A DNA stretch of 64,000 bases. Source: Paraburkholderia sp. SG-MS1. GTDB lineage: Bacteria > Pseudomonadota > Gammaproteobacteria > Burkholderiales > Burkholderiaceae. Each line of letters opens with the position of its first letter. Positions within the stretch are counted from its first letter, which is position 1. Made by a program: the position numbers and the translations under genes. The notes under the pieces were generated by a model. It saw only the letters and a program-made list of their open reading frames with translations, had not been told where the DNA came from and searched no databases. Positions 33,863-43,430 of this stretch are shown piece after piece. The stretch lies in assembly GCF_012275575.1 (NCBI RefSeq), contig NZ_NPIH01000286.1, forward strand, positions 62,001-126,000, given 5' to 3'.

Positions 33863-35881
33863 ATGCCCGAACCTGCTGTGATCGCCGCGACGCAAAACGC
33901 AGAGCCCGCTGCGCCCCCGCTTGCGCGCACGCCGCAGCGTGGCCGCGTCGTCATTGGTAGCCCAGAAGAAAAGCGTCTGCGTGAGATATGGGAAGCGGCT
34001 CCGGGCTGGCGCGGATGGCTCTCGACGGTCGATCACAAGACCATCGGCTTGCGCTATCTGGTCACGGCTTTCATCTTTCTGCTGATGGGCGGCATCGAAG
34101 CGCTGCTCATGCGTATTCAACTCGCGCGTCCGGACGCAACGGTGCTCACGCCCGAGCAATACAACCAGCTTTTCACGATGCACGGCGTGACGATGATCTT
34201 TCTCTACGCGTTGCCGGTGCTGTCGGGCTTCTCGAACTATTTGTGGCCGCTCGTACTCGGCTCGCGCGATATGGCGTTCCCGCGTTTGAACGCCCTGTCC
34301 TATTGGATTTTTCTGTTCGCCGGCATTTTCCTGTACGCGAGTTTTCCGGCGGGCCAGGCGCCCGACGCAGGGTGGTTCAACTACGCGCCGCTGTCGGGGC
34401 TCGAATACAGCACCGGCCCGAATATCGACGTGTACGCGCTCGGCATGGTGCTGCTCGGCATTTCGACGACGGTCGGCTCGATCAACTTCATCGTCACGCT
34501 GTTGCGCATGCGCGCGCCGGGCATGTCGCTCGACCGGATGCCCGTTCTGGTGTGGGGCACCCTGACCGCGTCGGGGGGAAATCTGCTGGCGGTGCCTTCG
34601 GTGAGCCTCGCATTTTTTCTGCTCTGGATGGACCGGCGCATCGGCACGCATTTTTTCGACGTGTTGAACGGCGGCCGTCCGCTTCTCTGGCAACACCTGT
34701 TCTGGATCTTCGCGCATCCGTGGGTCTATGCGGTCGTGCTGCCAGCCATGGGCATCGTGTCGGACGCGTTGCCGGTCTTCTGCCGGCGTCCACTGGTCGG
34801 TTACGGGCCCGTTGCGCTGTCCACCGTCGCGACGATGGTGATCGGCTTCGTCGTGTGGATTCACCACATGTTCGCGACCGGCATCCCGGCGCTCGCGCTA
34901 TCGTTCTTCGGCGCGGCGAGCATGGTGATCGCGATCCCGAGCGCAGTCGCCACGTTCGCGTGGATTGCGACCATCTGGACGGGCAGGCCAGTGTTTCGCG
35001 TGCCGTTCCTGTTTTTCGCGGGCTTCGTGCTGCTGTTCGTGATTGGCGGCGTATCCGGTGTGATGACGGCCGCTGTTCCGTTCGACTGGCAACTGACCGA
35101 CACCTACTTCGTGGTTGCGCATCTGCACTACGTGCTGCTCGGCATCAACGTCTTCCCCGTGATCGGCGGCATCTATTTCTGGTTTCCGAAATTCACCGGC
35201 CGGATGATGAGCGAGCGCCTGGGCAAGATCGGCTTCTGGGTGCTGTTTGTTGGCTTTAACGTCGCATTTTTTCCAATGCACATCGCGGGACTGCTCGGCA
35301 TGCCGCGTCGCATCTACACGTATTCCGGCGACATGGGATGGAACACGGTGAATCTCGTCACGTCGCTCGGGTCGTTCCTGTTCGCGGCGGGCGTGCTGAT
35401 CTTTCTGGTCGATCTCGTGGTGAGCCTGAAACGCGGCGCGCCCGCCGGCGACAATCCGTGGGATGCGCCCACGCTCGAATGGTCGATCAGTTCTCCGCCG
35501 CCACCGTATAACTTCGCGGTCGTGCCATCGCTCGCGAGCCGGCATCCGTTATGGGAAGGCCGCGTCGCTGAGCCGGGCGCGGCGTCGCACGCGTGCTCGC
35601 AACTCGACGAAGGCTATCTGCTTGCCGAAGGCCGCGAAGCGCTCGGCACTACCGCGCTCGAAGCGCGCCCCGACGTGATCCTCAAGATGCCCGGCGACTC
35701 GTACGCGCCGTTCTGGCTGGCGGTATTCGCGACACTCGTGTTCGCCGGACTTGCGCTGAGTGCATGGATCTTTGCGGGCGCGATGCTGGCGTGTTGCGCG
35801 TTGTCGATCGTCGTCTGGTTGTGGCCGGAACGTGCATTGGTCCAGCGCGAGCCGGTTGCCGTGCACGACGCGGGAGGCTGA
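33863..35881 (+). CDS. ctaD: Cytochrome c oxidase subunit I, atypical proton pathways
   Basis: 672 residues: 12 core helices plus a C-terminal part with two extra helices (residues about 600-660). Heme a and a3 ligands are present (H107 in FTMHGVTMIF, H420/H422 in VVAHLHYVLLG). So are the CuB ligands (H285, H334/H335 in WIHHMFATG) and the cross-linking Tyr289 in HPWVY. Two conserved residues are not. The D-pathway Glu of GHPEVY is Trp287, and the K-pathway Lys of PTGVKVF is Ala363 in IPSAVATFAW. The pathway-entry Asp (D136 in RDMAFPRLN) remains. It may reduce oxygen with weak or altered proton pumping. ATG 33863 follows CGGAGTGTG. Confidence 0.92.
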   Translation: MPEPAVIAATQNAEPAAPPLARTPQRGRVVIGSPEEKRLREIWEAAPGWRGWLSTVDHKTIGLRYLVTAFIFLLMGGIEALLMRIQLARPDATVLTPEQYNQLFTMHGVTMIFLYALPVLSGFSNYLWPLVLGSRDMAFPRLNALSYWIFLFAGIFLYASFPAGQAPDAGWFNYAPLSGLEYSTGPNIDVYALGMVLLGISTTVGSINFIVTLLRMRAPGMSLDRMPVLVWGTLTASGGNLLAVPSVSLAFFLLWMDRRIGTHFFDVLNGGRPLLWQHLFWIFAHPWVYAVVLPAMGIVSDALPVFCRRPLVGYGPVALSTVATMVIGFVVWIHHMFATGIPALALSFFGAASMVIAIPSAVATFAWIATIWTGRPVFRVPFLFFAGFVLLFVIGGVSGVMTAAVPFDWQLTDTYFVVAHLHYVLLGINVFPVIGGIYFWFPKFTGRMMSERLGKIGFWVLFVGFNVAFFPMHIAGLLGMPRRIYTYSGDMGWNTVNLVTSLGSFLFAAGVLIFLVDLVVSLKRGAPAGDNPWDAPTLEWSISSPPPPYNFAVVPSLASRHPLWEGRVAEPGAASHACSQLDEGYLLAEGREALGTTALEARPDVILKMPGDSYAPFWLAVFATLVFAGLALSAWIFAGAMLACCALSIVVWLWPERALVQREPVAVHDAGG

Positions 35882-35882
35882 G

Positions 35883-36536
35883 GTGAGCGACGCCATCGAT
35901 CTGAGTCAGCCATCGGGCGAGCCCGTTCAACCGGCGCTGTCCTTACCCGTGGGCAGTGCTGGCGAGCGCTCGGGCGGCTGGTGGGGCTGTCTCATGTTGA
36001 TCGTCACCGAAGGGTCGCTATTCGGCTATCTGATCTTTTCGTATCTGTATCTCGCCTCACAAAGCCCGCAACATTGGCCGCCCGAAGGGCTGCCGAAGCT
36101 CGGCCTAGGCATCGCCAATACCTTGATTCTTTTGTCGAGCAGCGTGTTCGTATGGTGGTGCGAGCGTTGCGTGCGGCGCAGGCACCTGCGATGGGCCGTG
36201 GCGTCAATGGCGGTGGGTGTCGTGCTCGGCGTCGTGTTCATGGGCATTCAATTGCTCGAATGGCGCGATCATCCGTACGGTTTGACCACGCATCTTTACG
36301 GCTCGCTGTACTTCACCATCACGGGTTTCCATATGGCGCACGTTGGCGTGGGCATCGTCGTGCTGCTGTTTCTGCTGCTGTGGACCGCGCTCGGCTATTT
36401 TGACGGCGAGCGCTGCGCCGCTTTGACGGTCGGTGGTCTGTACTGGCATTTCGTCGATGTCGTGTGGCTCTTTATTTTCAGCACACTGTATCTGACGCCT
36501 TACCTGTTTCAGGGGTGGTCATGGCAGAGCAGATGA
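35883..36536 (+). CDS. ctaE: Cytochrome c oxidase subunit III
   Basis: 217 residues, GTG start two bases after the ctaD stop with GGCTGAG upstream. Five membrane helices are expected rather than the seven of the mitochondrial type. Recognisable parts are WGCLMLIVTEGSLFGYLIFS, GVVFMGIQLLEW, GSLYFTITGFHMAHVGVGIV and YWHFVDVVWLFIFSTLYLTP, the last being the family hallmark. It stabilises subunit I. The 3-prime end overlaps the next small gene. Confidence 0.9.
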   Translation: MSDAIDLSQPSGEPVQPALSLPVGSAGERSGGWWGCLMLIVTEGSLFGYLIFSYLYLASQSPQHWPPEGLPKLGLGIANTLILLSSSVFVWWCERCVRRRHLRWAVASMAVGVVLGVVFMGIQLLEWRDHPYGLTTHLYGSLYFTITGFHMAHVGVGIVVLLFLLLWTALGYFDGERCAALTVGGLYWHFVDVVWLFIFSTLYLTPYLFQGWSWQSR

Positions 36537-36934
36537 ATCCGTCGAAAGCGTCGTATTCACCGATGCGATACGCGCTGGCCGGTCTTCTGATCGCGCCGCT
36601 CGCGTGGCTTCTGCAAGTGGTGATCGCCGAGACAGTGGCCGCGCAGAGCTGCTATCCGTTCGACACGCCGTTGTCCATGCCGCTCGTGCCGTGGATGCGT
36701 CCCGTGCTCGTCGTGATCAGCGCGGTGTGTCTCGCGGCGGGCGGATTCGGCGGCATTATCGCGTGGCGCAATCTGCGACGGCTCGCGCGCGAGAAGCGAA
36801 GTGCGAGCGGTAAGCGGACTGAACTCGTGTGGTTCGTGAGCCGGGTCGCCGCCATGTGCAGCGCGCTCTTCCTGTTCGCGCTGATCGCGACCGATGTCGC
36901 TTTGGCAATCGTGTCGCCGTGCAGGTGGTGGTGA
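36521..36934 (+). CDS. Small membrane protein of the oxidase cluster
   Basis: 137 residues with three hydrophobic segments (LAGLLIAPLAWLLQVVIAET; PVLVVISAVCLAAGGFGGII; VAAMCSALFLFALIATDVAL). No family is recognised with certainty; its place and size suggest an accessory or subunit IV-like protein of the oxidase. The start overlaps ctaE by 16 bases with AGGGG upstream; a second ATG at 36533 overlaps the ctaE stop as ATGA and is equally possible. Its own stop overlaps the cytochrome c start. Confidence 0.75.
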   Translation: MAEQMNPSKASYSPMRYALAGLLIAPLAWLLQVVIAETVAAQSCYPFDTPLSMPLVPWMRPVLVVISAVCLAAGGFGGIIAWRNLRRLAREKRSASGKRTELVWFVSRVAAMCSALFLFALIATDVALAIVSPCRWW

Positions 36935-38334
36935 TGGCGATGCCTACATTCATTCATTGCGCGGCACGGAAATACTGGAGAATTCATTGGCGAATGACGC
37001 GGCGCCGTGCATGGCGCGGCTCGTTGACGGCGTTGACGCTTGCGCTGAGCGTCGCGCGAGTCTATGCGGCGGACCAGGCCGATGCGGCAGCCGGCGCGGC
37101 TGACGCCGCCGAAATCGCCCGCGGCGCGTATCTCGCCAAGGCGGCCGATTGCGCCGGTTGCCACACGGCTGCGCCACACGCGACCCGGCCGGGCGATACG
37201 CCGATCCTGTCACCGCCCTTTGCCGGAGGGCTCGCAATGGGCTCGCCATTCGGTACGATCTATTCGTCGAATATCACGCCCGACCTGCATGCCGGTATCG
37301 GCCGCTATAGCTACGACGATTTCGCGCGCGCGTTGCGTGACGGCGTCGCGCCCGGCGGCAAGCGCTTGTACCCGGCGATGCCTTACCCCTCCTTTGCCCG
37401 AATCACCGACGACGACATGCACGCGTTGTACGCGTACTTCATGCACGGTGTGCGGCCGGTAGCCACACCCGCGCCCGAAACTGAACTGCCGTTCCCGTTC
37501 AACCAGCGCTGGGTGCTCATGTTCTGGGACGGGGTCTTTGCGCCGCGCGGCGTGTTCAAACCGGAAGCCGGGCGCGATGCGCAATGGAATCGCGGTGCGT
37601 ACCTCGTGCAATCGCTCGGACATTGCGGCGCGTGCCACACGCCGCGCGGCCCCGCTTACGAGGAGCGCGGCTACAGCGAGTCGAGCGCGGCTTATCTGAC
37701 AGGCGGCACGAACGACCACTGGTTCGCACCGAACCTGACCGGCGATCCCGGCTCGGGGCTCGGCCGAAGCTCCGCCGCCGACATCGCCGCTTTCCTCAAG
37801 CATGGCCACGGCGGCGGACTGGTCACGTTCGGCTCGATGGTGCAAGTCGTCGAAGACAGCACGCAGTATCTGAACGACGCCGACCTCGATGCGATTGCCG
37901 CTTACCTGAAGAGCTTGCCCGCGCGTGCGCCAGACGGCCATTTCAACGGCCGGTCACGCGCCGCGCAGCAGTCCGCGCAGGCGCTCAGAACGGGCAACGT
38001 CGAACGGCCCGGCGCGGGCATTTATGCGACTTATTGCGCGCGTTGCCATCAGGTGGATGGCGCGGGCGTACCGCAAAAGTATCCGCGTCTGGCGGGCAAT
38101 CCGGCGGTGTTGTCGCCCTCGGCGACATCGCTCGTGCGACTACTGGTGGAGGGGGGCGCGAGCCCGCATACCGACGGCGGCCCGGAGCCTCGCAAGATGC
38201 CGTCTTTCGCGGGCAAACTGAATGATCGCGAAATCGCGCATGTGCTGACGTTTATCCGCAATACGTGGGGCAACGCCGCGGCGCCGGTGACGGCGAGAGA
38301 CGTGGCGAGCGTACGCGCGGCCTTGCATAAATAG
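36934..38334 (+). CDS. Triheme membrane-anchored cytochrome c (dehydrogenase cytochrome subunit type)
   Basis: 466 residues from the coupled ATG at 36934; the ATG at 36994 (MTRRRAWRGSLTALTLALSV) gives a tidier signal peptide ending VYA-ADQ. Three heme sites are seen: CAGCH, CGACH and CARCH, each with a downstream Met candidate. Fold and spacing match the cytochrome subunits of gluconate, sorbitol and alcohol dehydrogenases (GAYLAKAADCAGCH, FGTIYSSNITPD, LGHCGACHTPRGP). In this operon it probably brings electrons to the CuA/heme c subunit. Confidence 0.88.
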   Translation: MAMPTFIHCAARKYWRIHWRMTRRRAWRGSLTALTLALSVARVYAADQADAAAGAADAAEIARGAYLAKAADCAGCHTAAPHATRPGDTPILSPPFAGGLAMGSPFGTIYSSNITPDLHAGIGRYSYDDFARALRDGVAPGGKRLYPAMPYPSFARITDDDMHALYAYFMHGVRPVATPAPETELPFPFNQRWVLMFWDGVFAPRGVFKPEAGRDAQWNRGAYLVQSLGHCGACHTPRGPAYEERGYSESSAAYLTGGTNDHWFAPNLTGDPGSGLGRSSAADIAAFLKHGHGGGLVTFGSMVQVVEDSTQYLNDADLDAIAAYLKSLPARAPDGHFNGRSRAAQQSAQALRTGNVERPGAGIYATYCARCHQVDGAGVPQKYPRLAGNPAVLSPSATSLVRLLVEGGASPHTDGGPEPRKMPSFAGKLNDREIAHVLTFIRNTWGNAAAPVTARDVASVRAALHK

Positions 38335-38402
38335 AACGGCGACAGCGTTCATTTCGGCGCGCTGTCGCGTTCGCGATCGGCATGGACCGGATACGTGCGC
38401 AA

Positions 38403-40700
38403 TCAAGCCGGTCGAAGAGCGGCGACCACCTTCACCGGAATCGCCTTGGCCGCGGGCACCTTGCTCTCTTTCGCATGATGCGACAGCGGAATGAGTGGAT
38501 TGCATTCCGGGTAGTAACCCGCGACGCAACCCTCGGGCAAGTCGAACGCAATGATGCGGAACCCGTCGATGCGGCGTTCCATTCCATCCGGAGATACCGC
38601 CTGGAGCGACACCTCGGCATCCGCTTCGAGCCCACGGCGCTCGATGTCGCGCGCATTCATCAACAGCACCATGCGCGAGCCCCGTACGCCGCGAAACCGG
38701 TCGTCCAGCGTGTAGATCGTCGTGTTGAACTGACTGTCGCTGCGCAGCGTGAAAAGACGCAGATCGTCGGGCTGGCGAGCGGGCATGTCGGGGTCTTCGT
38801 CGAGCGTGGCCGGCACCATGAATTCGGCCTTGCCGCTCTTCGTTTTCCATTGACGCTCGCGTGCGGGCAATGGGCGATGAAAGCCGCCCGGTGTCCACAT
38901 GCGCGCGTTGAAGTCGTGGAAAATGTCCGGATACGTTTCGGCGATGGCGTCGCGAATCAGCGCATAGTCGTTGCTCCACGCGTCCCAGTCGACCCGTTGC
39001 GAATCGAGCGTGGCCTTCGCGATTCCCGCGACGATCGCCTGCTCGGACAACAGCCGGTCGCTTGCCGGCTGCGCGACGCCGTGCGAGCCATGCATGCAGC
39101 CGGTGCTGTCTTCCATCGAGACCGCCTGCGGCTTGCCCATGCGCTCGTCGATTTCAACGCGGCTCAAACAAGGCAGCAGATAAGACACTTCGCCATGCAC
39201 GAGATGGCTGCGGTTGAGTTTGGTCGCGATGTTGACGGTCAGCCGCAGCTTGCGCCACGCCGGCTCGATTACGTAGCGGTCGGGCACCGAACGCACGAGG
39301 TTGCCGCCAAGCTGGAACACGGCGCGCACCTTGCCGTTTATCACGCCCTTGCACGCGTCGACCGTCGCCATGCCTTGTGTGCGCGGCGGATCGAAGTGGT
39401 ACTGCTCGGCGAGCTTGTCGAGCGGCGCGAGTTCCGGTTTTTCCGTGATGCCCACCGTACGCTGTCCCTGGACGTTCGAATGTCCGCGAATCGGCGACGG
39501 CCCCGCGCCGGGTTTGCCGATATTGCCGCGTAGCAGCAGCAGATTCACGACCATCCGCACGTTCTGCACGCCCATCCGATGCTGCGTGAGGCCCATGCCG
39601 TAGTGGATGATGACCGCCTTCGCGCGCATGTATTCGTCCGCCGCCGCCGTGAGCGCCGCGCGAGAGAGACCGCTTAGACGCTCGAGTTCGTCCCAGCTGG
39701 CGCGGCGCACATAGTCTGCGAACTCGTCGAAGCCGCTCGTGTGCTGCGCGATGAACGCAGTGTCGACGATACGCGCGGCGCCGACGGCTTGCGCGTGGTC
39801 GTCCGCCTCGATCACGGCCTTGCAGATGCCGACGATCGCTGCCGAATCGCCACCGGCTTTCAACTGATGATATTGCGTACTGATTTGCGTCGCGCCGGGC
39901 TTGAGCATTTGCACGGGCGACTGAGGATTCACGAAGCTCACGAGGCCCGGCTCGCGGATCGGATTGAACGTGATGATCGGCACGCCGCGCTCTCTCGCTT
40001 CCTGCAGATCGTGCAGCATGCGTGGACTGTTCGTACCCACGTTCTGGCCGAAGAAGAACATGAGATCGGTTTGCTTGAAGTCGTCCAGTGTGATCGTGCC
40101 GACGCCCACGCCGATCGCCTCCTTTAGCCCGACACTCGTACTTTCATGGCACATGTTCGAACTGTCCGGCAGGTTGTTGGTGCCGTACATGCGCGCGAAA
40201 AGCTGGTACATGTAAGCGGTTTCGAGCGACGCGCGGCCGGATGTGTAGAACACCGCTTCATCGGGCTGAAGGGCGCGCAGTTCGCGGCCGATTTCACCGA
40301 ACGCATGCTCCCATGTCACTTCGACGTATTGATCCAGCGCCGGGTCCCAGCGCATCGGCGCGCAGAGTCGGCCGGCATCCTCCAGCGCGTGATCGTGCCA
40401 TTGCTCCAGTTCCGCCAGTGTGTGAGCTTTGAAGAAATCAGGGTCGACGCGGCGCGAGGTGGTGTCCCAAGCGGTGGCTTTCGCGCCGCTCTCGCAGAAT
40501 TCGAAGGGATGCGGATGCGCGGGTTTAGCCCACGAACAGCTCACACACATGAAGCCGTCTGGTTTGTTCTGATGCATGAGCACGCGGCTCGTGCCAACCG
40601 GCGCGCCTTCCTGGATCAGTGCGCCCGCGACCGCCTTGACCGATCCCCAGCCGCCGCTGGCGTGCTGATAGGCGTCCGTGTCCTTATGTGCCGTGCTCAT
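38403..40700 (-). CDS. FdhF/YdeP-family molybdopterin oxidoreductase
   Basis: 765 residues. An N-terminal Cys cluster FMCVSCSWAKPAHPHPFEFC likely holds the 4Fe-4S centre. The bis-MGD fold includes FYTSGRASLETAYMYQLFAR, the putative Mo ligand Cys in SSNMCHESTS and FFFGQNVGTNSPRML. Further parts are HYGMGLTQHRMGVQNVRM and GHSNVQGQRTVGI, with a C-terminal MopB region RLFTLRSDSQFNTTIY. YdeP-like proteins in E. coli are tied to acid resistance; the reaction is unknown. The start follows GGGAGGCAG. It is divergent from the TPP enzyme and converges on the oxidase operon. Confidence 0.9.
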   Translation of the reverse strand: MSTAHKDTDAYQHASGGWGSVKAVAGALIQEGAPVGTSRVLMHQNKPDGFMCVSCSWAKPAHPHPFEFCESGAKATAWDTTSRRVDPDFFKAHTLAELEQWHDHALEDAGRLCAPMRWDPALDQYVEVTWEHAFGEIGRELRALQPDEAVFYTSGRASLETAYMYQLFARMYGTNNLPDSSNMCHESTSVGLKEAIGVGVGTITLDDFKQTDLMFFFGQNVGTNSPRMLHDLQEARERGVPIITFNPIREPGLVSFVNPQSPVQMLKPGATQISTQYHQLKAGGDSAAIVGICKAVIEADDHAQAVGAARIVDTAFIAQHTSGFDEFADYVRRASWDELERLSGLSRAALTAAADEYMRAKAVIIHYGMGLTQHRMGVQNVRMVVNLLLLRGNIGKPGAGPSPIRGHSNVQGQRTVGITEKPELAPLDKLAEQYHFDPPRTQGMATVDACKGVINGKVRAVFQLGGNLVRSVPDRYVIEPAWRKLRLTVNIATKLNRSHLVHGEVSYLLPCLSRVEIDERMGKPQAVSMEDSTGCMHGSHGVAQPASDRLLSEQAIVAGIAKATLDSQRVDWDAWSNDYALIRDAIAETYPDIFHDFNARMWTPGGFHRPLPARERQWKTKSGKAEFMVPATLDEDPDMPARQPDDLRLFTLRSDSQFNTTIYTLDDRFRGVRGSRMVLLMNARDIERRGLEADAEVSLQAVSPDGMERRIDGFRIIAFDLPEGCVAGYYPECNPLIPLSHHAKESKVPAAKAIPVKVVAALRPA

Positions 40701-40865
40701 GACTGCCTCCCCGAAATGAACGACCTGAACCGACTGTCCGCAATGAACGTGCCTTGCATTCGGCTTACCGGGCCGGCGACAGTCACCTGTCGTCGTGTGC
40801 CGTTAGTTCCATCGGGATTGTTTTTTGCAGCGGAGCGTGTACGGCTCAGACATTGGAGAACGCTC

Positions 40866-42674
40866 ATGACTGCAACGGTAGGGGATTTCGTCGTCGAACG
40901 GCTGCGCGACTGGGGTGTGCGGCGCATCTTCGGCTATCCGGGCGACGGCATCAACGGCGTGTTCGGCGCGCTCAACCGCGCTTCGAAATCGAAGGAAGGC
41001 GGGATCGAATTCATTCAGGCGCGTCATGAAGAAATGGCCGCCTTCATGGCATGCGCGCACGCGAAATTTACGGGCGAACTCGGCGTGTGCATCGCCACGT
41101 CGGGGCCGGGAGCCTCGCACCTGATTACCGGACTCTACGACGCGCGCATGGACCATATGCCGGTGCTCGCGATCGTCGGGCAGCAGGCGCGCGCCGCGCT
41201 CGGCGGACATTATCAGCAGGAACTGGATCTGGCCGCCATGTTCAAGGACGTCGCCGGCTCGTTCGTTCAGCAGGCGAGTGTGCCCGCCCAGGTCCGCCAT
41301 CTCGTCGATCGCGCGGTGCGGATCGCCATTGCCGGGCGCGACGTGACCGCGCTCATTTTGCCGAACGATCTGCAGGAACTTGAATACGAGCCACCCGCTC
41401 CCAAGCACGGCACGCTGCATTCCGGAGTCGGCTATACGAAGCCGAAAATCGTGCCCTACAGCGAAGATCTGCAGCGCGCCGCGGATGTGTTGAATGCGGG
41501 CAGAAAGGTCGCGATTCTCGTGGGCGCGGGTGCGCTCGGTGCCGCCGACGAAGTCATCGCTGTTGCGGACCGGTTGGGAGCGGGCGTCGCCAAGGCGTTG
41601 CTCGGCAAGGCGGTGCTGCCCGATGATCTGCCGTTCGTCACAGGATCGATTGGGCTGCTCGGCACGAAGCCGAGTTACGACATGATGGCCGAATGCGACA
41701 CGTTGTTGATGATCGGCTCCGGCTTCCCGTATGCGGAGTTCCTGCCGAAGGACGGACAAGCACGCGGTGTGCAGATCGACATCAAGGCGGACATGCTGAG
41801 CTTGCGCTATCCGATGGAGGTGAATCTCGTCGGCGACAGCGCGGAGACGTTGCGCGCTTTGTTGCCTTTGTTGAAAGAACAGTCGGCGAAGTCCTGGCGC
41901 ATGAAGCTCGAGCGCTGGACCGGCGACTGGTGGACCACCCTCGACAAGCGTGCCGCCCAGAAGGCCGAGAACGGCGTCAACCCGCAACGGGCCTTTACCG
42001 AACTGTCGCCGCGCTTGCCGGAGAACGTGATCATCACGAGCGATTCCGGTTCATGCGCGAACTGGTTTGCGCGCGACCTGAAGATACGGCGCGGCATGAT
42101 GTGTTCGTTGTCGGGTGGGCTGGCGTCGATGGGCGCGGCGGTTCCGTATGCGATTGCCGCGAAGTTTGCGCATCCGCAGCGGCCGGTGATTGCGATCGTC
42201 GGCGATGGTGCGATGCAGATGAACAACATGGCGGAGTTGATCACCGTCGCGAAGTACTGGAAGCAGTGGAAGAATCCGCGCTGGATCTGCATGGTGCTGA
42301 ACAATGAGGACCTGAATCAGGTGACATGGGAGCAGCGCGCGATGGAAGGTGACCCGAAGTACGAGGCATCGCAGCAGATACCGAACGTGCCGTATCACCG
42401 TTTTGCTGAACTGATTGGCCTGCGTGGGCTTTACGCCGACGACGATGAGAAACTCGGCGGCCTCTGGGACGAAGCGCTGGCGTCGGATCGGCCCGTGGTG
42501 CTGGAAGTGAAAAGCGATCCCAACGTGCCGCCGTTGCCGCCTCACCTGACGCTCGCGCAAGCGAAAGCGTTTGCGTCGATGCTCTTCGAGGGCGATCCCG
42601 ACGAGGGGAGCGTCATTGTCGAGACGGCGAAACAGGTGCTGGGTGCGGTGTTGCCAGGGAGTAAGCGCGATTGA
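40866..42674 (+). CDS. Thiamine-pyrophosphate-dependent enzyme, pyruvate-oxidase-like
   Basis: 602 residues with the three domains of the acetolactate synthase/PoxB superfamily. The N-terminal PYR domain runs DFVVERLRDWGVRRIFGYPG through RHEEMAAFMACAHAKFTG with the catalytic Glu, and ATSGPGASHLITGLYDA. The middle domain is KVAILVGAGALGA. The C-terminal PP domain is SGGLASMGAAVPYAIAAKFA with the metal motif GDGAMQMNNMAEL. Bacterial homologues annotated as TPP-requiring enzymes near stress genes may decarboxylate pyruvate to acetate. The true start is decided by TTGGAGAACGCTC before ATG 40866. Confidence 0.88.
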   Translation: MTATVGDFVVERLRDWGVRRIFGYPGDGINGVFGALNRASKSKEGGIEFIQARHEEMAAFMACAHAKFTGELGVCIATSGPGASHLITGLYDARMDHMPVLAIVGQQARAALGGHYQQELDLAAMFKDVAGSFVQQASVPAQVRHLVDRAVRIAIAGRDVTALILPNDLQELEYEPPAPKHGTLHSGVGYTKPKIVPYSEDLQRAADVLNAGRKVAILVGAGALGAADEVIAVADRLGAGVAKALLGKAVLPDDLPFVTGSIGLLGTKPSYDMMAECDTLLMIGSGFPYAEFLPKDGQARGVQIDIKADMLSLRYPMEVNLVGDSAETLRALLPLLKEQSAKSWRMKLERWTGDWWTTLDKRAAQKAENGVNPQRAFTELSPRLPENVIITSDSGSCANWFARDLKIRRGMMCSLSGGLASMGAAVPYAIAAKFAHPQRPVIAIVGDGAMQMNNMAELITVAKYWKQWKNPRWICMVLNNEDLNQVTWEQRAMEGDPKYEASQQIPNVPYHRFAELIGLRGLYADDDEKLGGLWDEALASDRPVVLEVKSDPNVPPLPPHLTLAQAKAFASMLFEGDPDEGSVIVETAKQVLGAVLPGSKRD

Positions 42675-42693
42675 CCGCGTATGCCCGACTCCG

Positions 42694-43284
42694 CTACGAC
42701 TTGCCGAGAAAGCCCGGTAGTCCGATCGCGAGTTCGCTGCGAGCGAGTTTGATGGCCTTGCGAAGCGCGTCGTCAAACTCGTCATCGTTGGTCGGCAGCG
42801 GCAACAGAGTACGCAGAAGATCGGCCCAACGAAACTCAGCCAGCGGCGTGTCGGTTTGTTCAAAGGCTCCCGCGTCGCGGGCGAAAGCGGCGAGACTGCG
42901 ATATTCATTGTTCGGCAGTTCCCACGCATGGCGCGGCATGTCGCTGAACGGCTGACGGCGGCCTTGTTCGTCGTAGGGGTACGTCCAGCGCCGATCTTCC
43001 ATCGTCAGCCAGAACTTCTCGGGCGCCAGCGAAGAGAGGTCTTCGATCAGTACAACCGGCACTGCCGGTATTCGCAGCGTGTGGAGCGCGGCGACAATAT
43101 GGTGGTGATCGGTCTGATACGGCACTTCGTCTGGGCCGAGCACGATCGGCACGGGCTTTTCAGCAATGGCCATTTGCCGGTCGTGCTCCGAAAGGCTTCG
43201 ATATTGCTCGGACTTCTTTGCGACTTCCCGCCTACCGTGCGTCATCTGTGAAGGCCGCAGCCGCTGCAGCGCGATTTGCTTCAT
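42694..43284 (-). CDS. ParB-like nuclease-domain protein (ParBc_2 type)
   Basis: 196 residues. The N-terminal 75 hold the motif ALQRLRPSQMTHGRREVAKK and DEVPYQTDHHHIVAALHTL, which fits the ParBc_2 group (short ParB-like proteins with a DHHH motif). A C-terminal region follows with EKFWLTMEDRRWTYPYDEQG and PLPTNDDEFDDALRKAIKLA. The role is unknown; a true chromosome-partition function is unlikely since no ParA is near. GGGAGCACGTC precedes ATG 43284. It converges on the TPP enzyme gene with a 20-base gap. Confidence 0.75.
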   Translation of the reverse strand: MKQIALQRLRPSQMTHGRREVAKKSEQYRSLSEHDRQMAIAEKPVPIVLGPDEVPYQTDHHHIVAALHTLRIPAVPVVLIEDLSSLAPEKFWLTMEDRRWTYPYDEQGRRQPFSDMPRHAWELPNNEYRSLAAFARDAGAFEQTDTPLAEFRWADLLRTLLPLPTNDDEFDDALRKAIKLARSELAIGLPGFLGKS

Positions 43285-43430
43285 GACGTGCTCCCATGGT
43301 CTCAACGCAGCGTTGCAGCAAATGCTATTCCTGGGCGAAAGGGACCGGGCACACCATATGCTCGCCTGTGCTGTAGCGGCGCGTGGTCACGTCGCTGCAT
43401 TCCTGACTGACAGAATGAAAGGAGAAGATC

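Noticed and set aside
32942..34867. 641-codon open frame on the - strand opposite ctaC/ctaD
   Set aside because: It is antisense to two clear oxidase subunits and its translation is low-complexity His/Arg-rich, as expected for the shadow of GC-rich genes.
33863..35881. Subunit I read as a bo3-type quinol oxidase
   Set aside because: The partner subunit II has intact CuA ligands and a heme c motif, so a cytochrome c oxidase is required.
42694..43284. ParB-like gene as a plasmid or chromosome partition marker
   Set aside because: No ParA partner and no parS-like repeats nearby; the ParBc_2 group is not tied to partition.
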